A stretch of 64,000 nt of DNA from Flavobacterium sp. TR2 (GTDB lineage Bacteria > Bacteroidota > Bacteroidia > Flavobacteriales > Flavobacteriaceae), in the NCBI RefSeq assembly GCF_025252405.1, contig NZ_CP104307.1, positions 2,418,001 to 2,482,000 of the forward strand, given 5' to 3'. The translations under genes and the position numbers were made by a program. Below, piece after piece: positions 8,820 to 17,866 of the stretch (positions are counted from its first letter, which is position 1; the number at the start of each line of letters is the position of its first letter). Below the pieces are notes generated by a model. It was not told where the DNA came from. It saw only the letters and a list, made by a program, of their open reading frames with translations, and made no database searches.

Positions 8820-11729
8820 ATGTTGACCCAATCTCATTTAGAGCAATTAGCCAGCGAACTCGAAGGCACACTTTTATACGACGATCTTCATAAAACACTT
8901 TATTCGACAGATGCATCGGTGTATCGCATTCGGCCCAATGCGGTGGCTTTGCCTAAATCTGTGGCGGATATCAGCAAATTAATTCGTTTTGCTGCAGAGC
9001 ATAATATTTCGATTACGCCTAGAACAGCTGGAACTTCTCTTGCCGGACAAGCGGTTGGAGATGGCCTCGTGGTTGATGTTTCGAAACACTTTACCAAAAT
9101 ATTAGGTTATGATGCAGAGAAAAGAACTGTTACGGTTCAGCCTGGCGTTATTCGTGATGAATTGAACTTATATCTAAAACCTCACGGCGTATTTTTTGCT
9201 CCTATTACATCAACTTCAAATCGTGCGATGATCGGCGGAATGGTCGGAAATAATTCTTCTGGAACAACTTCGATACGTTATGGTGTTACGCGCGATAAAA
9301 TTGCTGAGGTGAAAGCGATTTTGAGTGACGGAACTGAAGTGGCCTTTGGCGAATTGACTTCGGCAGAATTTATCGAGAAAACCAAAGGCGATTCTTTAGA
9401 AAATAAAATCTACAAAAGTGTTTATGACGAACTTTCGCTTAAAGAAAATCAGGAGGAAATTATAAAAGAGTTTCCAAAGCCAGAAATTCACCGTAGAAAT
9501 ACAGGTTATGCCGTTGATATTTTGTTGAAATCTGAATTGTTTGGCGGAACTGAGCCCACCATAAATTTAGGAAAACTGCTTTGCGGAAGCGAAGGAACTT
9601 TGGCCTTTACAACCGAAGTAACTTTAAAAGTTGATGATTTGCCTCCTCCTCATAGTATTATGGTTGTGGCACATTATCATACGATTCAGGAATCTTTAGA
9701 ATCGGTTGTGGTGGCGATGAAACATCATTTGTACACTTGCGAAATGATCGATGATACCATTTTGGATTGCACCAAAACGAGTCGTGAGCATATTAAAAAC
9801 CGCTTCTTTTTGGTTGGAGAACCCAAAGCGATTATGTTGTTTGAAGTCGCTTCCAATACTTTAGAAGATGCTGAAAGGCAAGCCAATGATTTGATTGCCG
9901 ATTTAGAAAAAAACAATTTTGGTTACGCGCTTGTAAAGATTTACGGGCCTGATATTGATAAAGCGAACGAATTAAGAAAAGCCGGACTCGGACTTTTGGG
10001 AAGTATTGTAGGCGATGATAAAGCGGCAGATTCTATCGAAGACACAGCGGTAGAATTAAGCGATTTGCCAGCTTATATTGCAGAATTTTCGGCGATGATG
10101 TTGCGTCACGGACAGGAAGCGATTTATTACGCTCACGCAGGTGCGGGAGAGTTGCATTTGCGTCCTGTTTTGAATTTGAAAAAAACATCCGATTTAAAAT
10201 TATTTAGAACCATTGCTACAGAAGTGGCACATTTGGTCAAAAAATACAGAGGTTCGTTAAGCGGTGAACACGGAGACGGAATCGTGCGCGGAGAGTTTAT
10301 TCCGTTTATGATTGGTGATAAAAATTACGAATTGCTGAAAAGATTAAAATTGGCATTTGACCCGAATTCGGTTTTAAATATCGGGAAGATTGTCAAGGCC
10401 TTAAAGATGGATGAAAATCATCGTGTAGTTTCAGGTAGGGTAGAGCCGGATATAAAAACGTTTCAGGATTTCTCAGATAGTTTAGGAATTTTGCGTGCAG
10501 CCGAAAAGTGCAACGGTTCTGGAGATTGCCGAAAAATGCCATCGGCAGGAGGAGCGATGTGCCCAAGCTATCGTGCAACCAGAAATGAGAAAGAAACGAC
10601 TCGCGCACGAGCGAATGCGCTGAGAGAATATTTGACGTATTCTGAAAAAGAAAATAAATTTGACCAGAAAGAATTATACGAAGTTTTTGAGTTGTGCGTA
10701 AGCTGTAAAGCTTGTGCGAGCGAATGCCCAAGTAATGTAGACGCAGCGACTCTTAAAGCAGAATTTTTATATCAATACCAAAAAGCAAACGGATTTTCGA
10801 CTCGAAATAAAATTTTTGCCAACAATGCCAAACTCAATAAAATGGGAAGCAAATTTCCATCGATTACGAATTTTATTTCTAATCAGGCTTTGGTTAAAAA
10901 AACAATGGGAATTGCCCCAGAAAGACAAGTTCCGCTTTTGGCGAAAAAGACTTTTAGAAAATGGCATCAAAATCATAAAACTGCTCAAACTGATTTTCCA
11001 AACGGCAGATTGTATCTGTTTGTAGATGAATTTACCAATTATTATGACGTAAACATCGGAATTGATGCTTTCGAATTATTGTCCGCATTGGGCTATCAGG
11101 TTTTGGTTGTAGATCACGAAGAAAGCGGAAGGACTTATCTTTCAAAAGGATTTTTGGAGGAAGCTAAAGAAATTGCCAATCACAACGTAAATGTTTTCAA
11201 GGATTTGGTTTCAGCAAATTCACCTTTAATCGGAATTGAGCCTTCAGCAATTTTGACTTTCAGGGATGAATACCTTCGTTTAGCCGATGATAAAGAGGCA
11301 GCAGAGAAATTATCAGGAAATGCTTTTACAATTGAAGAATTCTTCAAAAAAGAAATTATCGACGGAAAAATCACTTCAGATTCTTTTTCAGAAGAAACGA
11401 AAGAAATTAAAATCCACGGGCATTGCCACCAGAAATCGTTAAGTTCTGTCGAAGCGACTTTCGCAATGCTGAATCTGCCTAAAAATAACACGGTTACCAT
11501 TTATAATTCGGGGTGCTGTGGGATGGCGGGGTCTTTTGGCTACGAAAAAGAACATTATCAGGTAAGTATGCAGATGGGTGAGGATACGCTTTTTCCTAAA
11601 GTGCGCAACACCGCCGAAAATGTAAAAATCGCCGCTGCAGGAACCAGCTGCCGCCATCAGATTTATGACGGAACCAAACGCGAGGCTCAGCATCCGGTTA
11701 GTATTTTGAGAAATTGCTTAAAAGGTTAG
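8820..11729 (+). CDS. FAD- and Fe-S-containing D-2-hydroxyacid dehydrogenase (GlcD-GlcF fusion, YdiJ/D-lactate type)
   Basis: A 969-residue flavoprotein combining a GlcD-like half and a GlcF-like half. Residues 38-90 form the FAD-binding type 4 domain with TPRTAGTSLAGQAVGDG, followed by GGMVGNNSSGTTSIRYG. The FAD-oxidase C-terminal domain ends near the catalytic-type motif SGEHGDGIVRG (about residue 482). Ferredoxin-like cysteines follow: CNGSGDC with MCPSY (about 562-582) and CVSCKACASECPSN (about 622-636). A CCG-type C-terminal domain shows GHCHQKSL and NSGCCGMAGSFGYE. Such enzymes oxidise D-lactate, D-2-hydroxyglutarate or related acids and feed electrons to the quinone pool. The exact substrate cannot be read from sequence. 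Confidence 0.88.
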   Translation: MLTQSHLEQLASELEGTLLYDDLHKTLYSTDASVYRIRPNAVALPKSVADISKLIRFAAEHNISITPRTAGTSLAGQAVGDGLVVDVSKHFTKILGYDAEKRTVTVQPGVIRDELNLYLKPHGVFFAPITSTSNRAMIGGMVGNNSSGTTSIRYGVTRDKIAEVKAILSDGTEVAFGELTSAEFIEKTKGDSLENKIYKSVYDELSLKENQEEIIKEFPKPEIHRRNTGYAVDILLKSELFGGTEPTINLGKLLCGSEGTLAFTTEVTLKVDDLPPPHSIMVVAHYHTIQESLESVVVAMKHHLYTCEMIDDTILDCTKTSREHIKNRFFLVGEPKAIMLFEVASNTLEDAERQANDLIADLEKNNFGYALVKIYGPDIDKANELRKAGLGLLGSIVGDDKAADSIEDTAVELSDLPAYIAEFSAMMLRHGQEAIYYAHAGAGELHLRPVLNLKKTSDLKLFRTIATEVAHLVKKYRGSLSGEHGDGIVRGEFIPFMIGDKNYELLKRLKLAFDPNSVLNIGKIVKALKMDENHRVVSGRVEPDIKTFQDFSDSLGILRAAEKCNGSGDCRKMPSAGGAMCPSYRATRNEKETTRARANALREYLTYSEKENKFDQKELYEVFELCVSCKACASECPSNVDAATLKAEFLYQYQKANGFSTRNKIFANNAKLNKMGSKFPSITNFISNQALVKKTMGIAPERQVPLLAKKTFRKWHQNHKTAQTDFPNGRLYLFVDEFTNYYDVNIGIDAFELLSALGYQVLVVDHEESGRTYLSKGFLEEAKEIANHNVNVFKDLVSANSPLIGIEPSAILTFRDEYLRLADDKEAAEKLSGNAFTIEEFFKKEIIDGKITSDSFSEETKEIKIHGHCHQKSLSSVEATFAMLNLPKNNTVTIYNSGCCGMAGSFGYEKEHYQVSMQMGEDTLFPKVRNTAENVKIAAAGTSCRHQIYDGTKREAQHPVSILRNCLKG

Positions 11730-12058
11730 GTTCTAGATTTTTTTATTTCTCGCAGATTTGGCAGATTTAGTTTGAAAAAAATCTTCGTAAATCTTTTCAG
11801 CATAATAAAATTCTGCGTTATCTGCGGGAGAAAATGTATAGACAAAGATTTGAAAAAATAATTTTGAATTGCTTCGCCTGTTCACTATCGCTCGGGTAGT
11901 GGCAGAAAAAAACTTTGTGACTTAGCGTCTTCGCGGCAGAAAAAAATACCTGTAGAAACAAAATCATCTATAATGTTTGAAATAAAGATATTTTTTGCAT
12001 TATTTGCAAAATAAAACAAAAAGCACTGAATTAAATTAATTTATAACAGGAAACATAT
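11730..12058. other. Intergenic repeat mosaic
   Basis: No gene. A degenerate inverted pair reading CGCAGATTTGGCAGATT and TCTGCGTTATCTGCGGG spans about 11752-11830. A half copy of the CACGAATTC-family element is at 11866-11904, and a TTAGCGTCTTCGCGGC motif follows. A small hairpin with arms TTTTGCA (11993-11999) and TGCAAAA (12005-12011) precedes the permease gene. Confidence 0.6.
11866..11904. repeat. CACGAATTC-family element, right half only
   Basis: The sequence GAATTGCTTCGCCTGTTCAC and the following TATCGCTCGGG match the right-hand core of the complete copies near 5943 and 42452. The left end is absent. Confidence 0.65.
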
Positions 12059-13984
12059 ATGGCATTTTCAAGCTTATTCCGAAAGAAAACAGTACAGGAT
12101 ATTCTGAAGCAGGTTGCGCAGAACGAAACAGATGGTCATAATGCTTTAGGGAAACATTTGACTACTAGAGATTTAACGGCTTTTGGAATAGCGGCGATTG
12201 TTGGGGCAGGAATTTTTAGCACTATCGGAAAAGCTAGTGCAGACGGAGGGCCAGCCGTAATTTTCTTATTCTTATTTACAGCTTTGGCTTGTAGTTTTGC
12301 CGCTTTTGCGTATGCAGAATTTGCGTCAATGGTTCCAGTTTCTGGAAGTGCTTACACGTATTCGTATGTGGCTTTTGGAGAATTGATTGCTTGGGTCATT
12401 GGCTGGGCTTTGATTATGGAATATGCCGTTGGAAACATAACAGTTGCCATATCGTGGAGCGATTATTTTACTGGACTGCTCCAGAGTGGCGGAATTCATT
12501 TGCCGCAATGGATCCAGATGGATTATTTGACTGCTTCAAACGGATTTAAAGATGCTGAAGCTTTAATGCGAGGCGGAAAATCATTCGAAAATTTAAGTGT
12601 TGCTTTACAGCAGGCGCATACCGCATGGGCGACAGCACCAACAATTGGATCTTTTCATTTCGTTACTGATATACCAGCTTTATTCATTATTATTTTGATT
12701 ACAGCCTTGGTTTATAGAGGAATGAAAGAATCTCGTAATGCCAGCAATTTAATGGTTGTGGTAAAACTTTGCGTAGTGCTTTTGGTTATTGCAGTCGGAA
12801 TATTTTATGTTGACACAGCAAATTGGGATCCGTTTGCGCCAAATGGAGTTAGCGGGGTTTTAAAAGGGGTTTCAGCTGTTTTCTTTGCTTACATTGGTTT
12901 TGATGCGATTTCTACAACAGCAGAAGAATGCAAAAATCCGCAAAGAGATTTGCCTCGTGGAATGATGTGGGCCATTATTATCTGTACACTTTTATACATT
13001 GCCATTGCTCTTGTTTTAACTGGAATGGTAAAATACCACGAATTAAATGTTGGAGACCCTTTGGCATTTGTTTTCGATAAATTAGATTTAAAATGGATGT
13101 CAGGAATTATTGCTGTAAGTGCAGTAGTGGCAATGGCGAGCGTTTTATTAGTTTTTCAAATGGGGCAGCCTCGTATCTGGATGAGTATGAGCCGTGATGG
13201 TTTGCTTCCAAAGAAATTCTCAACTGTTCACCCAAAATTCAAAACACCTTCTTTCGCTACAATCGTAACAGGTTTTGTAGTGGCAATTCCGGCATTATTT
13301 TTAAACTTGACAATGGTAACCGATTTATGCAGTATCGGAACATTGTTTGCCTTTGTGTTAGTTTGCGCGGGAGTTTTAGTGTTACAAAACAAGCCTGAAA
13401 TTCCAAGAGGGAAATTCAAGACGCCTTACATCAATTCAAAATTCATTTTGCCAATATTAATGATTGCAGGATTGTATTATGCTTTTGCTTTCAATAATAA
13501 GGCGACAATGGCATTCATCAATAACGATCCGCAGATTTACGATGCGACTTCAATTGTAACTTCTTTAGATAAATCAGAGTCAGAACAAGTTTTCAAATAT
13601 TTAGAAAGTATCGAAGTAAACAATAAGACTGCAGAAACATCCGATTTAGAGCATTTATTAGCCCAATATCAAGATGATGAAGCAAAATATGCTGAGGTAG
13701 TAAAAGGTCTGCCAATTGCTGATTCGGCAAAATATGAATCAGGACTTAGCTTATTTAAACACAAAATTCCAATGTGGATTTTCTTATTCGTTTTAGTTGG
13801 ATTGGCTGTTTGGGCATTCAGAAAAAACCTGTCTTTAATTCCGCTTTTAGGATTGATCTGCTGTCTGTACATGATGGCTGAATTAAGTGTTTGGAACTGG
13901 ATTTATTTTACCGTTTGGCTAATAATCGGACTTCTGATTTATTTTGGCTACAGCCGAAAAAACAGTAAACTGAATACTATTTAG
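12059..13984 (+). CDS. APC-family amino acid permease (CAT/YfnA-like)
   Basis: A 641-residue inner-membrane transporter. The N-terminus has the cationic-amino-acid-transporter signature region LTTRDLTAFGIAAIVGAGIFSTIG (about residues 37-60), then about twelve to fourteen hydrophobic segments, with FFAYIGFDAISTTAEECKNPQRDLP (about 280-304) typical of the CAT branch. Two soluble insertions stand out: one at about 140-208 and one at about 481-565, rich in Asp, Glu, Lys and Ser, lying between late membrane segments. The substrate is unknown; cationic amino acids or proton-coupled uptake of others are both possible. It is a single-gene unit. Confidence 0.88.
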   Translation: MAFSSLFRKKTVQDILKQVAQNETDGHNALGKHLTTRDLTAFGIAAIVGAGIFSTIGKASADGGPAVIFLFLFTALACSFAAFAYAEFASMVPVSGSAYTYSYVAFGELIAWVIGWALIMEYAVGNITVAISWSDYFTGLLQSGGIHLPQWIQMDYLTASNGFKDAEALMRGGKSFENLSVALQQAHTAWATAPTIGSFHFVTDIPALFIIILITALVYRGMKESRNASNLMVVVKLCVVLLVIAVGIFYVDTANWDPFAPNGVSGVLKGVSAVFFAYIGFDAISTTAEECKNPQRDLPRGMMWAIIICTLLYIAIALVLTGMVKYHELNVGDPLAFVFDKLDLKWMSGIIAVSAVVAMASVLLVFQMGQPRIWMSMSRDGLLPKKFSTVHPKFKTPSFATIVTGFVVAIPALFLNLTMVTDLCSIGTLFAFVLVCAGVLVLQNKPEIPRGKFKTPYINSKFILPILMIAGLYYAFAFNNKATMAFINNDPQIYDATSIVTSLDKSESEQVFKYLESIEVNNKTAETSDLEHLLAQYQDDEAKYAEVVKGLPIADSAKYESGLSLFKHKIPMWIFLFVLVGLAVWAFRKNLSLIPLLGLICCLYMMAELSVWNWIYFTVWLIIGLLIYFGYSRKNSKLNTI

Positions 13985-14036
13985 GAGCTTTTTTTTAAGA
14001 ATTAGACATTTTTTCTACACTTAATATTAAAATCAT

Positions 14037-14444
14037 TTGAAAAATATCTCAAATAAAAAACTATTCTCAATATTTGTCGTCCTGTTAATATTAGATATAA
14101 TTGGATTGATTTTCCAAACACAAAAAACTGGAGCTTATAATTTAAATGGTAGTTATAGTGAAGCTAATAGTGTTGGATTAATTGTAAGTGTTTTATTCGG
14201 AATTGTAATTTCTTTTCCTTTACTTTTTGCTTTTATAGCTGCTGTAATTGCACTTTTTATGAATAAAGTGCTTCCATACAAAAAAAGATTTATTAGAATA
14301 TTCTTGTTTATTTTAGTTATTTTTTATGCAATCTTTTTTGGTTCGAATTTTGTTAAATTTTATTTGAGAAAAGTTGAAAATTATATATTTAAAAGCCGTT
14401 CTGAGTGCTTCAGAGCGGCTTTTTGCATTCTTAATATTTTATAG
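14037..14444 (+). CDS. Small hypothetical membrane protein, frame runs through the terminator
   Basis: A 135-residue frame starting at a TTG; the first in-frame ATG lies about 76 codons later. Three hydrophobic segments are visible (residues 9-25, 45-73 and 85-105), separated by a polar loop. No family is recognised. The last 17 or so codons are the arms and loop of a rho-independent terminator at 14391-14424, so the C-terminus from about residue 119 on is probably not a conserved part of the protein. A lost stop codon or a frameshift near the end is possible. The codon use looks like that of its neighbours. Confidence 0.55.
   Translation: MKNISNKKLFSIFVVLLILDIIGLIFQTQKTGAYNLNGSYSEANSVGLIVSVLFGIVISFPLLFAFIAAVIALFMNKVLPYKKRFIRIFLFILVIFYAIFFGSNFVKFYLRKVENYIFKSRSECFRAAFCILNIL
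14391..14424 (+). terminator. Rho-independent terminator
   Basis: A 14-bp stem (AAAAGCCGTTCTGA with TCAGAGCGGCTTTT, one G-U pair) has a 5-nt loop. It lies inside the 3' end of the small membrane-protein frame. Confidence 0.8.
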
Positions 14445-14518
14445 AAGTATTCTTATGTTTTAAAAACGCTTTTCCTTAAGTTTGTTTTCTGTAAAATTTT
14501 AAATTTAATTAGCAATAC

Positions 14519-15613
14519 ATGAGTTTTCTCGATAAAATATTGGGCAGAAAAGATGCTCCAATACAATCTTACAATGATTTCTGGAATTGGTTTTCAGCAA
14601 ACGAAAAAGACTTTTTTAAAACCGTTCAAAGCGGAGAAAATATACATCAAGGTTTTTTTGATAGATTGGCTCCAAAACTGGATGAAATACACGAAGGAAT
14701 TTATTTTCTTACTGGAATGTTTGATGATCAGACTGCCGAATTAGTTCTTACGCCCGACGGAGCAATCAGGAATGTTTATGCAATTGAAGAATTAGTGGCT
14801 AATGCTCCCAAAATTAATGGCTGGAAATTTACTGCTCTAAAACCAGCATCAGACATCAATAATGTAAGCATAACATATCAGGATTTTGAATTCAGTAAAG
14901 AAAACTTAAAATTTTATCCTCGAATTCATGAAGGTTATCCTGACGAAATAGATTTAGTGATTGTTTATGATCATTTTGTAGAAGCGAAAAAATCTAATAT
15001 TACCAACGGAGTGTATATTTTTCTGGATAATTATTTGGGAGAACTGCATTCTGTCACGTTAATTGATAATCTTCTAGTGGCTGGACCTGAGCAAACTTCG
15101 GAAGAGTTAATACCAATCGAGAAATTAAAAGATTATTTAATTTGGAGAGAAAAAGAATTTGTTGAGAAATACGAAGGAACCCGACATAATACAGAGAATG
15201 ACAGTTATGCTAATTTTGAAGGTAAAAAACAAGATGGCTCAATAGTTCTGGCTCTGATCAATACTACAATTATTGAGTGGGATAAAAAAGCATCGCATCC
15301 GTGGGTTTTTATAGTAGCAATTCCTTTTGATGACTGCGATAATGGAGGATTGCCAGACGAAAAAACATATAAGCTGTTAGATGAAATCGAAGAAGAAATT
15401 ATCCATAATTTACCAGATTCTGAAGGTTATTTAAATATTGGGCGAGAAACGGCAAACAATAAAAGGGAAATCTTTTTTACTTGCAAAGACTTTAGAAAAC
15501 CAGCCAAAATTGCCGATGAATTAATTAAAAAATACAGCGGTGTTTTTGAAATAAGTTACGAAATCTATAAAGACAAATATTGGCAGTCGTTTAGACATTT
15601 TGAGCCAAGATAA
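14519..15613 (+). CDS. DUF695 domain protein
   Basis: A 364-residue soluble protein without signal peptide. About residues 235-360 resemble DUF695: HPWVFIVAIPFDDCDNGGLP, then YLNIGRETANNKREIFFTCKDF and a C-terminal YEIYKDKYWQSF. The N-terminal 230 residues start with FLDKILGRKD and contain acidic, mixed alpha/beta sequence with no recognised domain. The function of the family is unknown. The gene has its own terminator downstream and no operon partner. Confidence 0.72.
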   Translation: MSFLDKILGRKDAPIQSYNDFWNWFSANEKDFFKTVQSGENIHQGFFDRLAPKLDEIHEGIYFLTGMFDDQTAELVLTPDGAIRNVYAIEELVANAPKINGWKFTALKPASDINNVSITYQDFEFSKENLKFYPRIHEGYPDEIDLVIVYDHFVEAKKSNITNGVYIFLDNYLGELHSVTLIDNLLVAGPEQTSEELIPIEKLKDYLIWREKEFVEKYEGTRHNTENDSYANFEGKKQDGSIVLALINTTIIEWDKKASHPWVFIVAIPFDDCDNGGLPDEKTYKLLDEIEEEIIHNLPDSEGYLNIGRETANNKREIFFTCKDFRKPAKIADELIKKYSGVFEISYEIYKDKYWQSFRHFEPR

Positions 15614-15618
15614 AGTGC

Positions 15619-15653
15619 AAAAAGCCGTTCTGGAAAATTCCGAACGGCTTTTT
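15619..15653 (+). terminator. Rho-independent terminator of the DUF695 gene
   Basis: Perfect 12-bp stem with arms AAAAAGCCGTTC and GAACGGCTTTTT and an 11-nt loop, directly after the stop codon. Confidence 0.85.
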
Positions 15654-15668
15654 GATTTCCAAAAAAAA

Positions 15669-15699
15669 AATCCGCTTAAAGAAAGATCTCCAGCGGATT
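15669..15699 (-). terminator. Terminator of the gamma-family PLP enzyme gene
   Basis: Arms AATCCGCT and AGCGGATT form an 8-bp stem. On the minus strand it is followed by a run of T (the A-run at 15661-15670). Confidence 0.75.
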
Positions 15700-15728
15700 C
15701 AAAACAATCTAATAAAAAATGTGCAAAT

Positions 15729-16955
15729 TTATTTATAGAGTAATGTTTCCTGTTTTAAGACTCCAAGCTCAATCATACAAGCTTTCATCATTTCGTAAGT
15801 GCGCTGAATATCGTTGTCTAGTCCGATAGAAAAACGAATTAAGCCATCGGTCAATCCCATTTCTTTCTGTTCTTCTAACGGGATTTCACTAGAAGTCGAA
15901 GTTCCCGGCGCGCTAAATAACGTTTTATAAAAACCTAGACTTACCGCTAGATAGCCTAGATTTCGTTCCTGCATCAGTTCCATTAATTCATTGGCTTTTT
16001 CCAAAGAACCTACGTCAATCGTCAGCATTCCGCCAAAACCATATTCTGGATTAATCATTGTTTTGTACAATTCATGGCTCGGGTGGCTTTTCAATCCTGG
16101 GTAAACTGTTTTTAAACCGTCTTTTTCAAATTGGTCGGCTAGAAAATGAGCATTATGGCTGTGCTGTTTAATTCGGATATGAAGGGTACGTAGATTTTTC
16201 ATTACACTAGCAGAACGCAGACTGTCCATTGTTGGTCCTAAAAGCATACTCGCTCCAGAATTTACATTTTTTAGCGAGTTGATAAATTCTTTAGAAGCGC
16301 AGGTCACGCCGCCAACCGTATCACTGCTTCCGTTGATATATTTTGTCAAACTATGAATCACGATGTCAGCACCCAATTTTGCAGGCGAAACAGATAATGG
16401 TGAGAACGTATTATCGACAACCAATTTCAAATTATGTTTTTTAGCGATTTCTGCCAACCCACGAATATCAGCAACTTCCAATAATGGGTTACTTACGGTT
16501 TCGCAATACAAAACTTTAGTTTTCGAAGTAATTGCGGCTTCAACAGCATCTAGTTTTGTAATATCAACAAAGCTCGTTTCAATTCCGAATCTTGGCGTAA
16601 AGTTTTTTAAGAAAGCGTAAGTTCCACCATAAATCGTTCGGCTTGAAACGATATGATCGCCCGCACCGCACAATTGCAATAGAGTAGGCGTAATCGCGCC
16701 CATTCCAGATGCTGAAACATTTGCAGTTTCTGTTCCTTCCATTGCCGCCAAAGCCTGATCTAAATATAAATTGCTTGGAGAGGAATGGCGGGAGTATAAA
16801 TAGCAGCCTTCCACGTTGCCTTCAAAAGTATCAAACATGGTTTTAGCCGATAGAAAAGTATAAGTAGAAGAATCAGAAATCGACGGATTCACACCGCCAA
16901 ATTCGCCAAAATATTGCAAATCCTGAATTTTATCTGCTGGGTTGAAGTCTTTCAT
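15729..16955 (-). CDS. Cys/Met-metabolism PLP enzyme (methionine gamma-lyase / cystathionine gamma-lyase type)
   Basis: A 408-residue trans-sulfuration-family enzyme. Lys205 in HSLTKYINGSSD binds PLP; YSR at 54-56 supplies the phosphate contacts from the neighbouring subunit, and Asp181 in VVDNTFSP contacts the PLP nitrogen. The glycine in IYGGT (Gly111) stands where methionine gamma-lyases have their characteristic cysteine, so a true methionine lyase is less certain. Cystathionine or homocysteine chemistry is equally possible. I chose the ATG at 16955, since the longer frame adds eleven residues not needed by the family. It is divergent from an Lrp-type regulator, an arrangement often seen for methionine gamma-lyase genes. 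Confidence 0.75.
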   Translation of the reverse strand: MKDFNPADKIQDLQYFGEFGGVNPSISDSSTYTFLSAKTMFDTFEGNVEGCYLYSRHSSPSNLYLDQALAAMEGTETANVSASGMGAITPTLLQLCGAGDHIVSSRTIYGGTYAFLKNFTPRFGIETSFVDITKLDAVEAAITSKTKVLYCETVSNPLLEVADIRGLAEIAKKHNLKLVVDNTFSPLSVSPAKLGADIVIHSLTKYINGSSDTVGGVTCASKEFINSLKNVNSGASMLLGPTMDSLRSASVMKNLRTLHIRIKQHSHNAHFLADQFEKDGLKTVYPGLKSHPSHELYKTMINPEYGFGGMLTIDVGSLEKANELMELMQERNLGYLAVSLGFYKTLFSAPGTSTSSEIPLEEQKEMGLTDGLIRFSIGLDNDIQRTYEMMKACMIELGVLKQETLLYK

Positions 16956-17407
16956 TTTTAAGTCATTGTGAGGAATGAAACATCTCATCCTCAGGTTTAT
17001 ATTTATCGTTTTTGAATTGTAACTGTCATTGTCATCCTAAGCGTGGTCGAAGGATTAGGAGCTATTCCCGCTTTCCGTTTCATCCCGATAGCTATCGGGA
17101 CATAAAAAAATCAAAGTTTCTAATGTTCTAAAAAGAGCTTCCGTGGGTCGCTTTTCTAAAACAAGAAACTTATGCCTTTTTTACTCCGGGCTTTCCGCTA
17201 CAATCAGGGCTCGGGCACTCATTTTAAAAATAAATTCTGTTCAAAATAAGATCTATTTAGAAAATTAATCAATAATAAAATGTATATTTAGATTTTAAAA
17301 CTATAAAAATGAGTTTATAGTGATTTTTAATTTAATTTTGAGATAAAAAGTACAGTTGTATAGATTTTCTTTCTTTTCAACAAAAACAAAAACAACTAAC
17401 GAGAACA
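16956..17407. other. Divergent intergenic region with a repeat element
   Basis: No gene is seen. A GACTCCGCTCAGG-type motif in reverse orientation is near 17024-17052. A copy of the TAGCCC element occupies 17061-17220, including the 18-bp palindrome TCCCGATAGCTATCGGGA near 17083-17100. A possible -7 box for the Lrp gene (TAATTTTG) is at 17333-17340, with a leader of about 60 nt. Confidence 0.6.
17061..17220 (-). repeat. TAGCCC-type interspersed element, long variant
   Basis: Read on the minus strand it starts with GAGCCCTGATTGTAGCGGAA and ends with ACGGAAAGCGGGAATAGC. The same ends occur at 42208-42268 and 63005-63100 with different inner sequence and length. Confidence 0.6.
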
Positions 17408-17866
17408 ATGATATTAGACGCTATAGACAAAAAACTCTTAGTCTTATTACAAACCGACAGTAAAAAAACAACTAAAGAATTGTCATTAAAACTTGATCTT
17501 TCTGTTACAGCGGTTTATGAAAGAATCAAAAAGTTAGAAAGAGAGGGAATAATAAAAAACTACGTAGCCTTAGTCGATAAGTCCAAAATCGAAAAAGGAT
17601 TTGTAGTATTCTGCCATTTAAAACTCATTCAACATACTAAAGAGTTTTTGACCAAATTCGAAAGCGAAGTCATAAAACTCAATGAGGTTTTAGAATGCCA
17701 TCACGTAAGCGGCGATTACGATTACATCCTAAAAGTTTTGGTAAAAGATATGGAAGCCTATCGAGAATTTTTAGTAACCAAATTAACCTCATTGCAGCAT
17801 ATTGGGAGCACGCAAAGTATGTTTATGATTAGTGAGGTTAAGAACTCGACGGTGATTTCTTTTTAG
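17408..17866 (+). CDS. Lrp/AsnC family transcriptional regulator
   Basis: A 152-residue DNA-binding protein. Residues 5-60 form the AsnC-type helix-turn-helix (ILDAIDKKLLVLLQTD, then TTKELSLKLDLSVTAVYERIKKLEREGII). The rest is the RAM ligand-binding domain with GDYDYILKVLVKDMEAY. Such proteins form octamers and respond to amino acids. The divergent neighbour is a gamma-family PLP enzyme acting on sulfur amino acids, so it likely controls that gene in response to methionine or a related amino acid. The latter is inferred from position. Confidence 0.92.
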   Translation: MILDAIDKKLLVLLQTDSKKTTKELSLKLDLSVTAVYERIKKLEREGIIKNYVALVDKSKIEKGFVVFCHLKLIQHTKEFLTKFESEVIKLNEVLECHHVSGDYDYILKVLVKDMEAYREFLVTKLTSLQHIGSTQSMFMISEVKNSTVISF

